Origin: Paenibacillaceae bacterium
Lineage (GTDB): Bacteria; Bacillota; Bacilli; Paenibacillales; Paenibacillaceae
Direction: 5' to 3'
Length of the DNA stretch: 64,000 nt
Assembly (NCBI GenBank): GCA_004134985.1
Contig: REGQ01000008.1
Coordinates: forward strand, 1-64,000
The notes beneath the pieces are model-generated. The model was not told where the DNA came from, made no database searches, and saw only the letters and a program-made list of their open reading frames with translations. The translations under genes and the position numbers were made by a program. Positions 45,822 through 54,265 of this stretch are shown in pieces; within the stretch, counting starts at the first letter, position 1; each line of letters begins with the position of its first letter.

Positions 45822-46736
45822 TTACCATACTGAGGTGTCAGAAACCCGTCTTGCGATCCGATTAGCCATAACGACCAGAATTAAACCGATTACCCCTTGC
45901 ATCAAACCGACTGCTGTTGCATAGCCGTATTGCCCGCCCTGCAGTCCAACGCGGATAATGTACGTATCCAGTATATCTGATAGATGCATATTTCCCGGCG
46001 TCCGGAGCAAGTACAATTGATCGAAGCCAGCTGTCAGAATGCTGCCGAGCGAAAGAATGAACAATATAAGAATAGTCGGCATAATGGAAGGCAGCGTTAT
46101 GTTCCAAATCTCCCGCCACTTGCCTGCGCCGTCCATCTTGGCCGCTTCATACATATCGGGATTAATCCCGGATATCGCCGCCAAATAGATGATCGAATCC
46201 CATCCGATTGACTTCCACACATGACTGCCAAACATGATGTGATAGAAATAATCCGGCTCCATCAGGTAATACGTGCTTCCATCGCCCCCCATACTGGCGA
46301 CAGCTTCATTCAGCAACCCCGTATCCGGCGCCAACACCCGCTGCACCAGTCCAATGACGACGACCCATGACAGAAAGTGAGGCAAATAAGAGATGCTTTG
46401 CGCAACATTTTTAAACCAGCGGCTGCGGATTTCATTGAACATAAGCGCAAGAATGATTGGGAATGGCAAGTAAAGAAATAATTTCATACCGCTGATAATC
46501 AATGTATTTCTAATTAATTCCATACTCTGATAATCATTGAAAAAGCGCTGAAAGTAATCAAAACCAAGCCAAGGACTGCCGATAATTCCTTTATTGAACT
46601 TGTAATCCTTGAAGGCAAGCATCAGTCCACCCATCGGGATATAGGAAAAGATGATGAAAAATAGGAGACATGGCAGCAGCATCATATATAAATAACGATG
46701 CAAAAGTATGCGTTTCCATAACTTTTCGGTTATCAT
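45822..46736 (-). CDS. Carbohydrate ABC transporter permease (LplB-like)
   Basis: A 304-residue CUT1 permease, first gene of the transporter operon. The N-terminus HRYLYMMLLPCLLFFIIFSYIPMGG is typical of LplB. The EAA loop is EAAKMDGAGKWREIWNITLP at about residues 210-229. No ATPase gene is present in the operon, so a shared MsmX-type ATPase encoded elsewhere is expected. Confidence 0.9.
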   Translation of the reverse strand: MITEKLWKRILLHRYLYMMLLPCLLFFIIFSYIPMGGLMLAFKDYKFNKGIIGSPWLGFDYFQRFFNDYQSMELIRNTLIISGMKLFLYLPFPIILALMFNEIRSRWFKNVAQSISYLPHFLSWVVVIGLVQRVLAPDTGLLNEAVASMGGDGSTYYLMEPDYFYHIMFGSHVWKSIGWDSIIYLAAISGINPDMYEAAKMDGAGKWREIWNITLPSIMPTILILFILSLGSILTAGFDQLYLLRTPGNMHLSDILDTYIIRVGLQGGQYGYATAVGLMQGVIGLILVVMANRIARRVSDTSVW

Positions 46737-46894
46737 GAGTTTACAATCACCTTCTTGTCATTCTTTTATTATGAACGAAGATAAAAGACAAACATGCAGA
46801 CCTTGTAATGTGAAACAACCTCCTTTTTTATTCAGTATGGAATCGATACCAGAAAATCATAAAAAAATATATCTTACTTTTTGGTAACGCTTAC

Positions 46895-46917
46895 GGAAAG
46901 CGTTGTTAGCGCTTTCC
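46895..46917. promoter_or_regulatory. Palindromic operator upstream of the LplB operon
   Basis: GGAAAGCG and CGCTTTCC form a perfect 8-bp inverted repeat with a 7-nt spacer. Overlapping it, GGAAAGCGCTAACA (leftward strand) matches the catabolite-responsive element TGWAANCGNTNWCA at 13 of 14 positions. It could therefore bind CcpA, the operon's own LacI regulator, or both. GTAAGCGTTAC alongside adds a second dyad. Confidence 0.6.
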
Positions 46918-46979
46918 TAATGTGTTTATCATAAACCATTGTACTGCTGACCGTCAATCCATTTTTTCGAAAAAGTGCA

Positions 46980-47708
46980 TTATCGGGTGCAAGCGGCCAG
47001 TACATCCCGCAACAGGAGAGGTTTTCTGGTTGTAATGGCATCCACGCCCACGTCGGCAAAGTACGCCATATCATCACGATCGTTAACCGTATACACCCAG
47101 ACGGCCAGTTGATTCGTTCGGGCAAGCTCTACCACCAATTCCCGGCAGGTTTTGTAATTCATATTAAGCCCGTAATAGCCGCCATCTGCCGCTTCCTGAC
47201 AAACCTGCTGCGCATAAGCTTCATAATCTTCTCCTTCACCCTGATCCTGAGGTAATACATCCGGCGTGTTGAGCAGCACCCGAATGTCCGGGTAGCGTTC
47301 GGTCATTCCAACCGAATGTCCGGTAATAAATACGCGGTTTTGCGCATTGTATTGTCTGATCAGCTCAACTGTCGGCTGGATGGCCCCCTCTTCCTTCAGG
47401 TCAAGGTTCAATTGCGGACGATCAGTTCCATCATAGCGCAGAATTTCCTCAAGCTGAACTAGTTCATGTTCTATATAATCATCGCTAAGCTGTGTTCTCA
47501 ACTCGGGAGCTTTCAACTGGGTGTAACTATACTGTCTGAGCAGAGGTGAATCATCATGCAGCAAAATCGCCGTTCCGTCAACAGTCACCCTGACATCAAC
47601 CTCCACAATGCCTGCCCCTGTATGGACACCTTCGAGAAAAGAAGCCCATGTGTTGTCTGGCGCATCTCCGCAGCCTGTATGTGCTGCAGCTATCGTAGTC
47701 CGCTTCAT
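46980..47708 (-). CDS. Glycerophosphodiester phosphodiesterase family protein
   Basis: A 242-residue GDPD TIM-barrel protein with no signal peptide. The usual N-terminal HRG...PENT reads HTGCGDAPDNTWASF here: Arg is replaced by Thr and Glu by Asp. Later motifs are kept (VEVDVRVTVDGTAILLHDDS, LNLDLKEEG, WVYTVNDRDDMAYFADVGVDAITT). The altered active site may change metal use or substrate. It is monocistronic, upstream of the sugar transporter operon and on the same strand. Confidence 0.85.
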   Translation of the reverse strand: MKRTTIAAAHTGCGDAPDNTWASFLEGVHTGAGIVEVDVRVTVDGTAILLHDDSPLLRQYSYTQLKAPELRTQLSDDYIEHELVQLEEILRYDGTDRPQLNLDLKEEGAIQPTVELIRQYNAQNRVFITGHSVGMTERYPDIRVLLNTPDVLPQDQGEGEDYEAYAQQVCQEAADGGYYGLNMNYKTCRELVVELARTNQLAVWVYTVNDRDDMAYFADVGVDAITTRKPLLLRDVLAACTR

Positions 47709-47791
47709 TCTTATTCCTCCTAATCATTTGATCAAGCCTACGGCAATCGTATCTTTCTGGTTGATGGTTTGTCAATTATTAATCGAAAACC

Positions 47792-47990
47792 AAAATCAGA
47801 TCCCGACGAGCCTCGAGTGTTCTGCTGTGCTGCTGCAGGTTCGCAGGGTGTTTCCAATCGCCATTCAAAGCCGGATTTCTTATCCTAATTTTCAATGTTG
47901 CAATCCTGCTTTAAAAAGGGAACACTTTGTTTTTTCAACATCGCTGCAACCCTCCGCTGCCTTTATCGCACGAGGCAAGCCACAGATTTT
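47792..47990 (+). repeat. MITE-like 193-199 bp element, copy A
   Basis: About 80% identical over its length to 50593-50786 in the same orientation. Both contain TTCGCAG.GTGTTTCCAATC and GCCATTCAAAGCC. The ends AAAATCAG... and ...ACAGATTTT are decayed terminal inverted repeats. It has no coding capacity. Confidence 0.85.
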
Positions 47991-48476
47991 TTCAAGCAGA
48001 CAGACGTCCGCTATTTACCTGAAAAGTGCCCAAATCCAATTTCACGGCCACACTATCACTAGCGTTGCATAAAAGCTAACACCAAAAAACAGCTAGATAA
48101 AATGGCTCCGTCTACCGTGGTTGCCATGATTCGCGATCAAAGCAGGTGGGTCAACCCGCAACCGCACGTGTGGCATTCTAACGCTGATGAGCAGCGCTAT
48201 TTAGGGAAATTTAACCCCATAAATATTGTAAGGAAACTGAGCCACCTTATTTCTAGAAAATCGCACGATTTTAGCCGTCCAAGAGGTGAATAAGCGCTGT
48301 GACAAGCGTTAGAGTTGAAAAAGGGCCATTTGAGGCCATTTAAGAGCCGTGGCAAGCGTTAGAGCAAAATAGAGCAGTTTGAGCAGAATAGAGCAGGGAT
48401 CCCCCGCTCCCTCGCATTCGTCAACCGCTAACAGGTTTAGGTGAAGGTTCAGTGAAGGTTCGGCGAAGTTGCACGT
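47991..48476. other. Intergenic repeat remnants
   Basis: Contains a partial copy of the dispersed motif (GCAGACAG-ACG-TCCGCTATT at about 47996). It also holds two imperfect copies of a unit beginning GTG(A/G)CAAGCGTTAGAG at about 48299 and 48348, followed by AGAGCAG repeats to 48395. There is no convincing gene in this stretch. Confidence 0.5.
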
Positions 48477-48806
48477 TTAGCGAATATCTTTTAAGTATAA
48501 GCGAACGCTTTTCACTGCTCCAATCAGCAGGGAGAGGGTAACGATAAAAATCAAATATTGATTGGCATATCTCATTCCGGATGGCACAAGCGCAGTGTAA
48601 AATGTCAGCAACATCAACAGTGAGATGAACATCGCCCGGGTAATTTTCAAGTTAATCAGCGTTGTCCGCTCGTCGGGCTCTCCAATCTTACGATTGTAGA
48701 TAAGGAGAACAATAAGGGAGCCGAAGCCGATCAACAGCATCAACCCGACAAAAGCATTGAAATAATAAATGTTGCTGTCCAGAAATCTGTCGAGCATTTC
48801 TACCAT
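48477..48806 (-). CDS. Small membrane protein, DUF2178-like
   Basis: A 109-residue protein with about four hydrophobic segments (around 15-36, 55-72, 80-97). The charged loop NRKIGEPDERTTLINLKITR after the first helices (consensus ..DER....) is typical of DUF2178 membrane proteins. Its start overlaps the stop of the upstream XRE regulator gene. Such pairs are common and of unknown role. Confidence 0.75.
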   Translation of the reverse strand: MVEMLDRFLDSNIYYFNAFVGLMLLIGFGSLIVLLIYNRKIGEPDERTTLINLKITRAMFISLLMLLTFYTALVPSGMRYANQYLIFIVTLSLLIGAVKSVRLYLKDIR

Positions 48807-49036
48807 TATTCCTTACCCTTTCTCTTATAGAAAAAAATATCTGTAATATCAGCATTAAAAAAGTTGGCGATGCGAAAAGCTAAAATAAGCGAAGGCGAGT
48901 AGTTGTTCTTTTCCATTACAAAAATGGTTTGTTTCGAAACACCTACAGCATCAGCCAACTCCTGCTGTGACAGCTTTTTCAGCACACGATATTCGTATAC
49001 CCGGTTTTCAAGAAAATCTCCGAAATCTTCTTTCAT
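48806..49036 (-). CDS. XRE-family helix-turn-helix regulator (YozG-like)
   Basis: A 76-residue Cro/CI-type repressor. The helix-turn-helix is KLSQQELADAVGVSKQTIFVMEKNNYSPSL in its usual form (quoted in part: QQELADAVGVSKQTI). FNADITDIFFYKRKG follows. It is coupled to the DUF2178-like membrane gene and divergent from pbuE. Confidence 0.87.
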   Translation of the reverse strand: MKEDFGDFLENRVYEYRVLKKLSQQELADAVGVSKQTIFVMEKNNYSPSLILAFRIANFFNADITDIFFYKRKGKE

Positions 49037-49151
49037 TCGTCACCTCCTGCACTTGGCGCTGTTGATAATTGGATAAGATTATTATAAATTATAGTTTAAT
49101 AAAAGTAAAGTAAACTTATATTGATTTTCCTTTTTATATTGTATATACTGA

Positions 49152-49220
49152 ACGTTGTATAATCTCAATAATATGGTTTGAGAGTCTCTACCGGATACCG
49201 TAAAAATCCTGATTACACGT
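49152..49220 (+). ncRNA. Purine riboswitch aptamer, adenine type, for pbuE
   Basis: P1 (ACGT-T-GTA / TACACGT, with a bulged T) encloses P2 with loop CTCAATAATATGGTTTGAG, J2/3 GTCTCTACC and P3 (GGATACCGTAAAAATCC). It ends CTGATTACACG. The position equivalent to residue 74 (GATTA) is T, which pairs with adenine. Sequence and layout closely follow the Bacillus subtilis pbuE riboswitch. Confidence 0.93.
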
Positions 49221-49262
49221 AAAATGTACATTTACATTTTGCATGCAATCAGGATTTTTTTC
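49202..49262 (+). terminator. Riboswitch-controlled terminator of pbuE
   Basis: AAAAATCCTGATT (overlapping aptamer P3/P1) pairs with AATCAGGATTTTTTT. The inner loop holds AAAATGT...ACATTTT. Adenine binding sequesters the 5' arm in the aptamer, so the terminator cannot form: a transcriptional ON switch. Confidence 0.92.
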
Positions 49263-49293
49263 GTCGTCAACCGTTCTAAGGAGGAACACATTC

Positions 49294-50475
49294 ATGCATC
49301 TGAAAATTTTTGTACTCACAATCGCCACTTTTACCGTAGGGCTGATCGAATTAATCATCGGCGGCGTACTGCCAAGCATTGCCCAGGATCTTGGCGTTTC
49401 CGTCAGCACCGCGGGTCAGCTTATTACGATTTATGCGCTGGTCTATGCCATTTCCGGCCCGGTTCTGCTTTCGCTTACCGGAAAAATTGAGCGCAAACGC
49501 TTGTACTTGTGGTCGATGTTTATTTTTACAATCGGCAGCTTTCTCGCCTTTTGGAGCCCCAACTATTCGCTGTTGTTTGTTTCCCGGATCATCACAGCTG
49601 CCAGCGGCTCATTGATCGTCACATTGTCGCTCACCATCGCCGTCAAAATTGTTCCAAAGGCATTTCAGGCGAGAGTAATCGGTATTATTTCGATGGGAAT
49701 CAGCTCTTCGATCGTGTTAGGCGTACCGCTGGGCGTACTTGCCCAGGATTATCTTGGCTGGCGCACTTTGTTTCTGATTATTGGCTTGCTGACATTGCTT
49801 GCTATGGTTACAATTCAACTGTATATGGACAAAATCACGGCGGATCAATCTGTGCCCTTGAAATCTCAGCTGCGTTCGTTGAAAAATATTAAAATCATCA
49901 GCGCGCATCTCGTGACAATGCTGGCACTGGCCGGACATTATACGCTCTACGCTTACCTGACGCCATTTTTAAAAGATTTAATGCATCTGAATGCCTACTG
50001 GATCAGCGCCGCTTATTTCGTATTTGGTATTTCGGCCGTCTGTGGCGGACTGATTGGCGGCTTCCTGACCGATTTGCTAGGCGCCACCAAAAGCATCCTG
50101 ATCGTTGTCGGCACGTTCATACTTGTCCTGTTTCTACTGCCGTTTGCTACAGCCAATCTTTATTTGTTTGCAATCGCACTTATCGTCTGGGGCGTGTTAA
50201 GCTGGGCGATTTCACCGGCGCAGCAAAGCTACCTGATTCATAATGCGCCTGAATCGTCGGATTTCCAGCAAAGCTTCACGTTCTCCGCACTGCAAATCGG
50301 GATTGCATTGGGTTCCGCTCTGGGAGGCACTGTAATTAACCAAGCGGATTCCATCAACGGCAATGCCTGGGTAGGAGGCGGCCTAATGATCATCGCTTTT
50401 GTGTGCGCAGTCTACTCCATCACAAGAAAAGTTCCCAATCCATCCGTCAGCAACGGACTGGGCCTGCAGAAATAA
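49294..50475 (+). CDS. pbuE: Purine base/nucleoside efflux pump PbuE (MFS)
   Basis: A 393-residue, 12-helix major facilitator. It exports purine bases such as hypoxanthine and adenine. The N-terminus VGLIELIIGGVLPSIAQDL, the loop GKIERKRLYL, and HLVTMLALAGHYTLYAYLTPF with VWGVLSWAISPAQQSYLI match Bacillus PbuE closely. The start MHLKIFVLT has AAGGAGG 9 nt upstream. The adenine riboswitch in its leader confirms the assignment. Confidence 0.95.
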   Translation: MHLKIFVLTIATFTVGLIELIIGGVLPSIAQDLGVSVSTAGQLITIYALVYAISGPVLLSLTGKIERKRLYLWSMFIFTIGSFLAFWSPNYSLLFVSRIITAASGSLIVTLSLTIAVKIVPKAFQARVIGIISMGISSSIVLGVPLGVLAQDYLGWRTLFLIIGLLTLLAMVTIQLYMDKITADQSVPLKSQLRSLKNIKIISAHLVTMLALAGHYTLYAYLTPFLKDLMHLNAYWISAAYFVFGISAVCGGLIGGFLTDLLGATKSILIVVGTFILVLFLLPFATANLYLFAIALIVWGVLSWAISPAQQSYLIHNAPESSDFQQSFTFSALQIGIALGSALGGTVINQADSINGNAWVGGGLMIIAFVCAVYSITRKVPNPSVSNGLGLQK

Positions 50476-50521
50476 GGATCATAGGGAGAGTCAGTCTGCC
50501 AAGCGGACAAACGACCATACT

Positions 50522-50571
50522 AAAAACGCTTGTCGAGCAAGGGCGCAACCCCTGCCGACAAGCGTTTTTTT
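50522..50571 (+). terminator. Terminator of pbuE
   Basis: AAAAACGCTTGTCG and CGACAAGCGTTTTTTT form a perfect 9-bp GC-rich stem plus an A/T extension, with an inner GCAAGGG/CCCTGC. It lies about 50 nt past the pbuE stop. Confidence 0.93.
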
Positions 50572-50592
50572 CAAGAGATATTGGCTCTACCT

Positions 50593-50786
50593 AAAAATCA
50601 GTGCTTGACGAGACTCGGGTGTGCTGCTGCGGGTTCGCAGAGTGTTTCCAATCGCCATTCAAAGCCAGATTTCTTATTCTAATTTTCAAAAGGTGCAAAT
50701 CCGGCTTTAAAAAGCGACCACTTCGTTTTTCAACATCCCTGCAACCCTTCGCTGCCCTTCTCGCAGTAGGCAAGCACTGATTTTGG
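50593..50786 (+). repeat. MITE-like 193-bp element, copy B, with intact terminal repeats
   Basis: The left end AAAATCAGTGCTTG and right end CAAGCACTGATTTT are perfect 14-bp terminal inverted repeats. The interior is non-coding and similar to 47792-47990. Flanking GGTTTT on the right mirrors AAAACC on the left of copy A, so the full terminal repeat may be about 20 bp. Confidence 0.88.
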
Positions 50787-50817
50787 TTTTGAGCCGAGAT
50801 ATTCAAATGATGTTATA

Positions 50818-52437
50818 TCACTGATTCAGCGAATAAACCCTCGCCTCGTATGGACGCAGCTCCATGCTTGCGCCATCCTGGCCTTCCACTGGATAATTTG
50901 TCAGAATCAGCTCCTTAATGCCGGCCGCATCCGTTTCCGGAAGCTCGCACACCGCCGCCTTATCAGATATGTTCAGCAATACAAGCCAGCATTTCCCATC
51001 CAGCTCACGTTTATAAGCATATATTTGCTTATGGTCGTCCAGCAAGGTTGTATAACTGCCATAAATCATCACATCGTTATGTTTCCGCAGCCCGATCAGC
51101 TCTTTATAGTAATAGTAGACCGAATCCGGGTTCGCCAGCGCCTGCTCGACATTGATCTGCGCATAGTTCGGGTTGACTTGCAGCCATGGCGTGCCGCTCG
51201 TAAATCCTCCCTCAGGTGAATCATTCCACTGCATCGGCGTTCGCGAGTTGTCGCGGGACAAATGCTGAAGCTCTGTAAGTACTTGCTCAGGATCGCGTCC
51301 TTTGCCGACTTCTTCTTTATACTTATTCTTCATCGCGATATCATTATATTCATCGATTGAATCATATTTAATGCCTGTCATGCCGATCTCTTCGCCTTGA
51401 TAAATATATGGCATCCCTGGCAAGGTATGAATCATCGTCGCAAAACATTTTGCCGATTGCTCGCGGTACTCGCTATCGTTCCCAAACCGGGTCACGATCC
51501 GGGTATGATCATGATTGTTCAGAAACTGGGAATTCCAGCCTTTGCCCCACATGCCATCATACCAGCGCTGCTGAATCGCCTTGAAGCGTTCCAGATCCCA
51601 GTAAGCCATATAATCGCACACTTCAAAATGGAACAATGTGTTCAACTCACCGCGGTCTTCCCCGACATAGAGCACCCCGTCTTCCGGTGTCACAAATGGA
51701 ATTTCGCCTACCGTGAATACGTCGTAATGCCGGAGCACTTGCTCATGCATCTCCTGCAAGTATTCGTGAATGCCCGGATTGTTGCCGAGATAGGAAATGT
51801 CCAGCGGATTGTCCGCATCAGGGAAGCCTTCCTGCTTCGCAAGCAGGTTGATAACGTCCATTCGGAAGCCATCGATGCCTTTATCCAACCAAAACTTCAT
51901 CATATCATAAATCTCTTCACGCACGGCAGGATTTTCCCAGTTGAGATCAGGCTGCTCCACAGCAAAGGAATGGAAATAGTACTCTCCGGTCAACTCATCG
52001 TATTCCCAAGTGGAGGGTGCAAAGTAGGAGCGCCAGTTGTTCGGCTCCTTCCTCCATATATAGTAATCCCGCTTCGGGTTGTCTTTCGATGATTTCGATT
52101 CCTGAAACCACGCATGATGTTCTGAAGTATGATTCACCACAAGGTCCATAATCAGTTTCATCCCGCGCTCATGCACGCCTTGCAGCAGCCGCTCGAACGT
52201 ATCCATTGTGCCGGCCTTGGGCATTACCGATCGGTAGTCGGCAATATCATAGCCATTATCTACATCAGGCGAGCCATAGCAAGGATTCAGCCAAACGACG
52301 TCCACGCCGAGGTCCTTGATATAGTCCAGCTTGCCGATAACGCCCTCCAGGTCGCCGTAGCCGTCTCCATTGCTGTCGTAAAAGCTGCGCCAGTATACCT
52401 GATAGACGACTGCTTCTTTCCACCATGTTTTTTTCAT
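50818..52437 (-). CDS. GH13 oligo-1,6-glucosidase / alpha-glucosidase
   Basis: A 539-residue cytoplasmic GH13_31 enzyme. The Ca-site-like DSNGDGYGDL lies at residues 21-30, region I is DLVVNHTS (98-105), the nucleophile is Asp194 in GFRMDVINL, the acid/base is Glu245 in TVGEIP, and NNHDHTR lies at 307-313. Val directly after the nucleophile (MDVIN) is the residue associated with alpha-1,6 preference in this subfamily, so isomalto-oligosaccharides are likely substrates. It is last in the operon, after the permeases. Confidence 0.92.
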   Translation of the reverse strand: MKKTWWKEAVVYQVYWRSFYDSNGDGYGDLEGVIGKLDYIKDLGVDVVWLNPCYGSPDVDNGYDIADYRSVMPKAGTMDTFERLLQGVHERGMKLIMDLVVNHTSEHHAWFQESKSSKDNPKRDYYIWRKEPNNWRSYFAPSTWEYDELTGEYYFHSFAVEQPDLNWENPAVREEIYDMMKFWLDKGIDGFRMDVINLLAKQEGFPDADNPLDISYLGNNPGIHEYLQEMHEQVLRHYDVFTVGEIPFVTPEDGVLYVGEDRGELNTLFHFEVCDYMAYWDLERFKAIQQRWYDGMWGKGWNSQFLNNHDHTRIVTRFGNDSEYREQSAKCFATMIHTLPGMPYIYQGEEIGMTGIKYDSIDEYNDIAMKNKYKEEVGKGRDPEQVLTELQHLSRDNSRTPMQWNDSPEGGFTSGTPWLQVNPNYAQINVEQALANPDSVYYYYKELIGLRKHNDVMIYGSYTTLLDDHKQIYAYKRELDGKCWLVLLNISDKAAVCELPETDAAGIKELILTNYPVEGQDGASMELRPYEARVYSLNQ

Positions 52438-52439
52438 GC

Positions 52440-53276
52440 TTACTTAACAGCCCCTTCGGCAATCCCTTTAATGATAAACTTCTGTGCAAAAGAATAGAAA
52501 ATTACAACTGGAATAATTGTCATCGTCAAGCCAGCCATCGCCAAATTCCATATGATCGTAAATTCCCCGAAGAAATAGAAGGTCGACAGCGGAATGGTAC
52601 GCAGCGCTTTATCCGAAAGCGACAGCGATGGAAGCAGGTAGTCATTCCACATCGCGATGACATCGAGAATTGCGATTGTAATCGTAATGGTTTTCAGCAT
52701 CGGAAATACAATTCGCCAGAACACGCCGAACTTGGTGCAGCCATCCAATGTTGCGGCTTCTTCCAATGCAATCGGAACCGACTTGATAAAGCCGTGATAC
52801 AGGAAAACCGCCATGCTTGCATGAAATCCAATATTCATAAAGATCAAACCCTCATGCGTATTCAGCATCGGAATATGCAAATTGGTGCGAATCCAGCCCA
52901 TCACTTGCATAAGCGGCATCATCAAGGTTTGAAACGGAATAAGCATCGTTGCTACAAAAACCATAAAAATAATTCTGCTCAACCGATTATCGGTTCTTAC
53001 GAGCATCCAGGCAGTCATTGACGCCAAAACAACAACAATCACAACCGAAACAATCGTTACATAAAGCGAGTTGCCAAGCGCCGAGAAGAAGTTCATTTTT
53101 TCAATTGCTTTTGCATAGTACTCAAAACTTAGCGACGTCGGGAGCGCCAATGCGTTGTTATACAGCTCCGAACGATCCTTGAAGGAATTGACCACCATGA
53201 TGTAGATCGGGGACAGGAAGGCCAGTGCAACCACGACAAGCAAAATCTCTGCAATCCATTTGCTTGTTCTCTTCAT
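52440..53276 (-). CDS. Sugar ABC transporter permease (MalG/MsmG-like)
   Basis: A 278-residue CUT1 permease with six helices. The EAA loop is LEEAATLDGCTKFGVFWRIV at about residues 175-194. The C-terminus FIIKGIAEGAVK is typical. It shares one base with the upstream permease (TAATG) and lies 2 nt before the GH13 start. Confidence 0.92.
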   Translation of the reverse strand: MKRTSKWIAEILLVVVALAFLSPIYIMVVNSFKDRSELYNNALALPTSLSFEYYAKAIEKMNFFSALGNSLYVTIVSVVIVVVLASMTAWMLVRTDNRLSRIIFMVFVATMLIPFQTLMMPLMQVMGWIRTNLHIPMLNTHEGLIFMNIGFHASMAVFLYHGFIKSVPIALEEAATLDGCTKFGVFWRIVFPMLKTITITIAILDVIAMWNDYLLPSLSLSDKALRTIPLSTFYFFGEFTIIWNLAMAGLTMTIIPVVIFYSFAQKFIIKGIAEGAVK

Positions 53277-54151
53277 TACATCTGCACCTCCCGTTTCTTC
53301 GTAATATAAACTTGCGTCAACGTTACTATCGCAACGATCAGGAAGAATACAATCGCTTTCGCCTGTCCGATGCCGTATCTGGAGTATCCGAAAATTTCAT
53401 TAAAAATGTTCATGGCAAACATTTCAGTTGTATTGATCGGTCCGCCATTGGTCAAGGATAAGTTGACATCAAAGATTTTGAACGCGCCGGACAAGGTCAG
53501 GAAGAAGCAGATTGTAAAGGACGGCATCAACAGCGGGAATACAATCTTCGTCAGCTTGTGCCAGCCGTTCGCTCCATCCACCTTAGCCGCTTCCATCAGA
53601 TCGTCAGGGATACCCTGCAATCCGGCAATGTAAATAATCATCGTATAACCGGCCATCTGCCAGGCAAAGACAACAACCAACGCATACAAAGCATAATTAG
53701 GATCAAGCAGCCAGTTAAAGAACACACTGCCGCCTCCAGCATTTTCACCAATGAATTTAAAAACATCCGTGAAAATAAATTTCCAAATGTAGCCGAGGAT
53801 GAGCCCGCCGATTAGGTTAGGCAGGAAAAACATCGTTCTTGCCGCATTGCTCGTGCGCAGTCCGCTTGTTACCAACAGGGAGAGCGCCAAGCCAATCACG
53901 TTGACAATAATTAGCGCCAGCACAGTAAACTTGACTGTCAGCCAGGCGGAATTAAGGAAACGGCCATCTTTAAATATTTCAACGTAGTTATCAAAGCCGA
54001 CAAATATTTTCGGATTCGCAGCAATACCATCCCAGCTAATAAAGGAGTAGGCGATACCGATCAAAAACGGCACGAGAACAACCGTCGCGAAAATAATGAG
54101 CAACGGTACGGTAAATAAAGCAAACCAGGCCCGATCCCGTTTTTTGTACAT
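53276..54151 (-). CDS. Sugar ABC transporter permease (MalF/MsmF-like)
   Basis: A permease of about 291 residues. The start MYKKRDRAWFALF (ATG at 54151, GAG 9 nt upstream) is preferred over a TTG three codons earlier. The EAA loop is LMEAAKVDGANGWHKLTKIV. It forms the heterodimer with the following permease. No ATPase is encoded nearby. Confidence 0.92.
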   Translation of the reverse strand: MYKKRDRAWFALFTVPLLIIFATVVLVPFLIGIAYSFISWDGIAANPKIFVGFDNYVEIFKDGRFLNSAWLTVKFTVLALIIVNVIGLALSLLVTSGLRTSNAARTMFFLPNLIGGLILGYIWKFIFTDVFKFIGENAGGGSVFFNWLLDPNYALYALVVVFAWQMAGYTMIIYIAGLQGIPDDLMEAAKVDGANGWHKLTKIVFPLLMPSFTICFFLTLSGAFKIFDVNLSLTNGGPINTTEMFAMNIFNEIFGYSRYGIGQAKAIVFFLIVAIVTLTQVYITKKREVQM

Positions 54152-54196
54152 GATTATCAACTCATTTCCCGTTTGATTTCTAATTTCGAAGTAAAG

Positions 54197-54237
54197 AGCG
54201 AAAGCCTAACGCCATCAATTGCGGTTAGGCTTTCGCT
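54197..54237 (-). terminator. Intra-operon hairpin between binding protein and permeases
   Basis: AGCGAAAGCCTAAC pairs with GGTTAGGCTTTCGCT around about 12 nt, with no T tract after it in the operon direction. Such hairpins often protect or attenuate mRNA so that the binding protein exceeds the permeases. Confidence 0.7.
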
Positions 54238-54265
54238 ATTACATTAGATAGGCTAGACGGTCTTA

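Noticed and set aside
48102-48293. 63-codon plus-strand frame in the gap before the DUF2178-like gene
   Set aside because: No RBS, lies among degenerate repeats, and has no recognisable feature.
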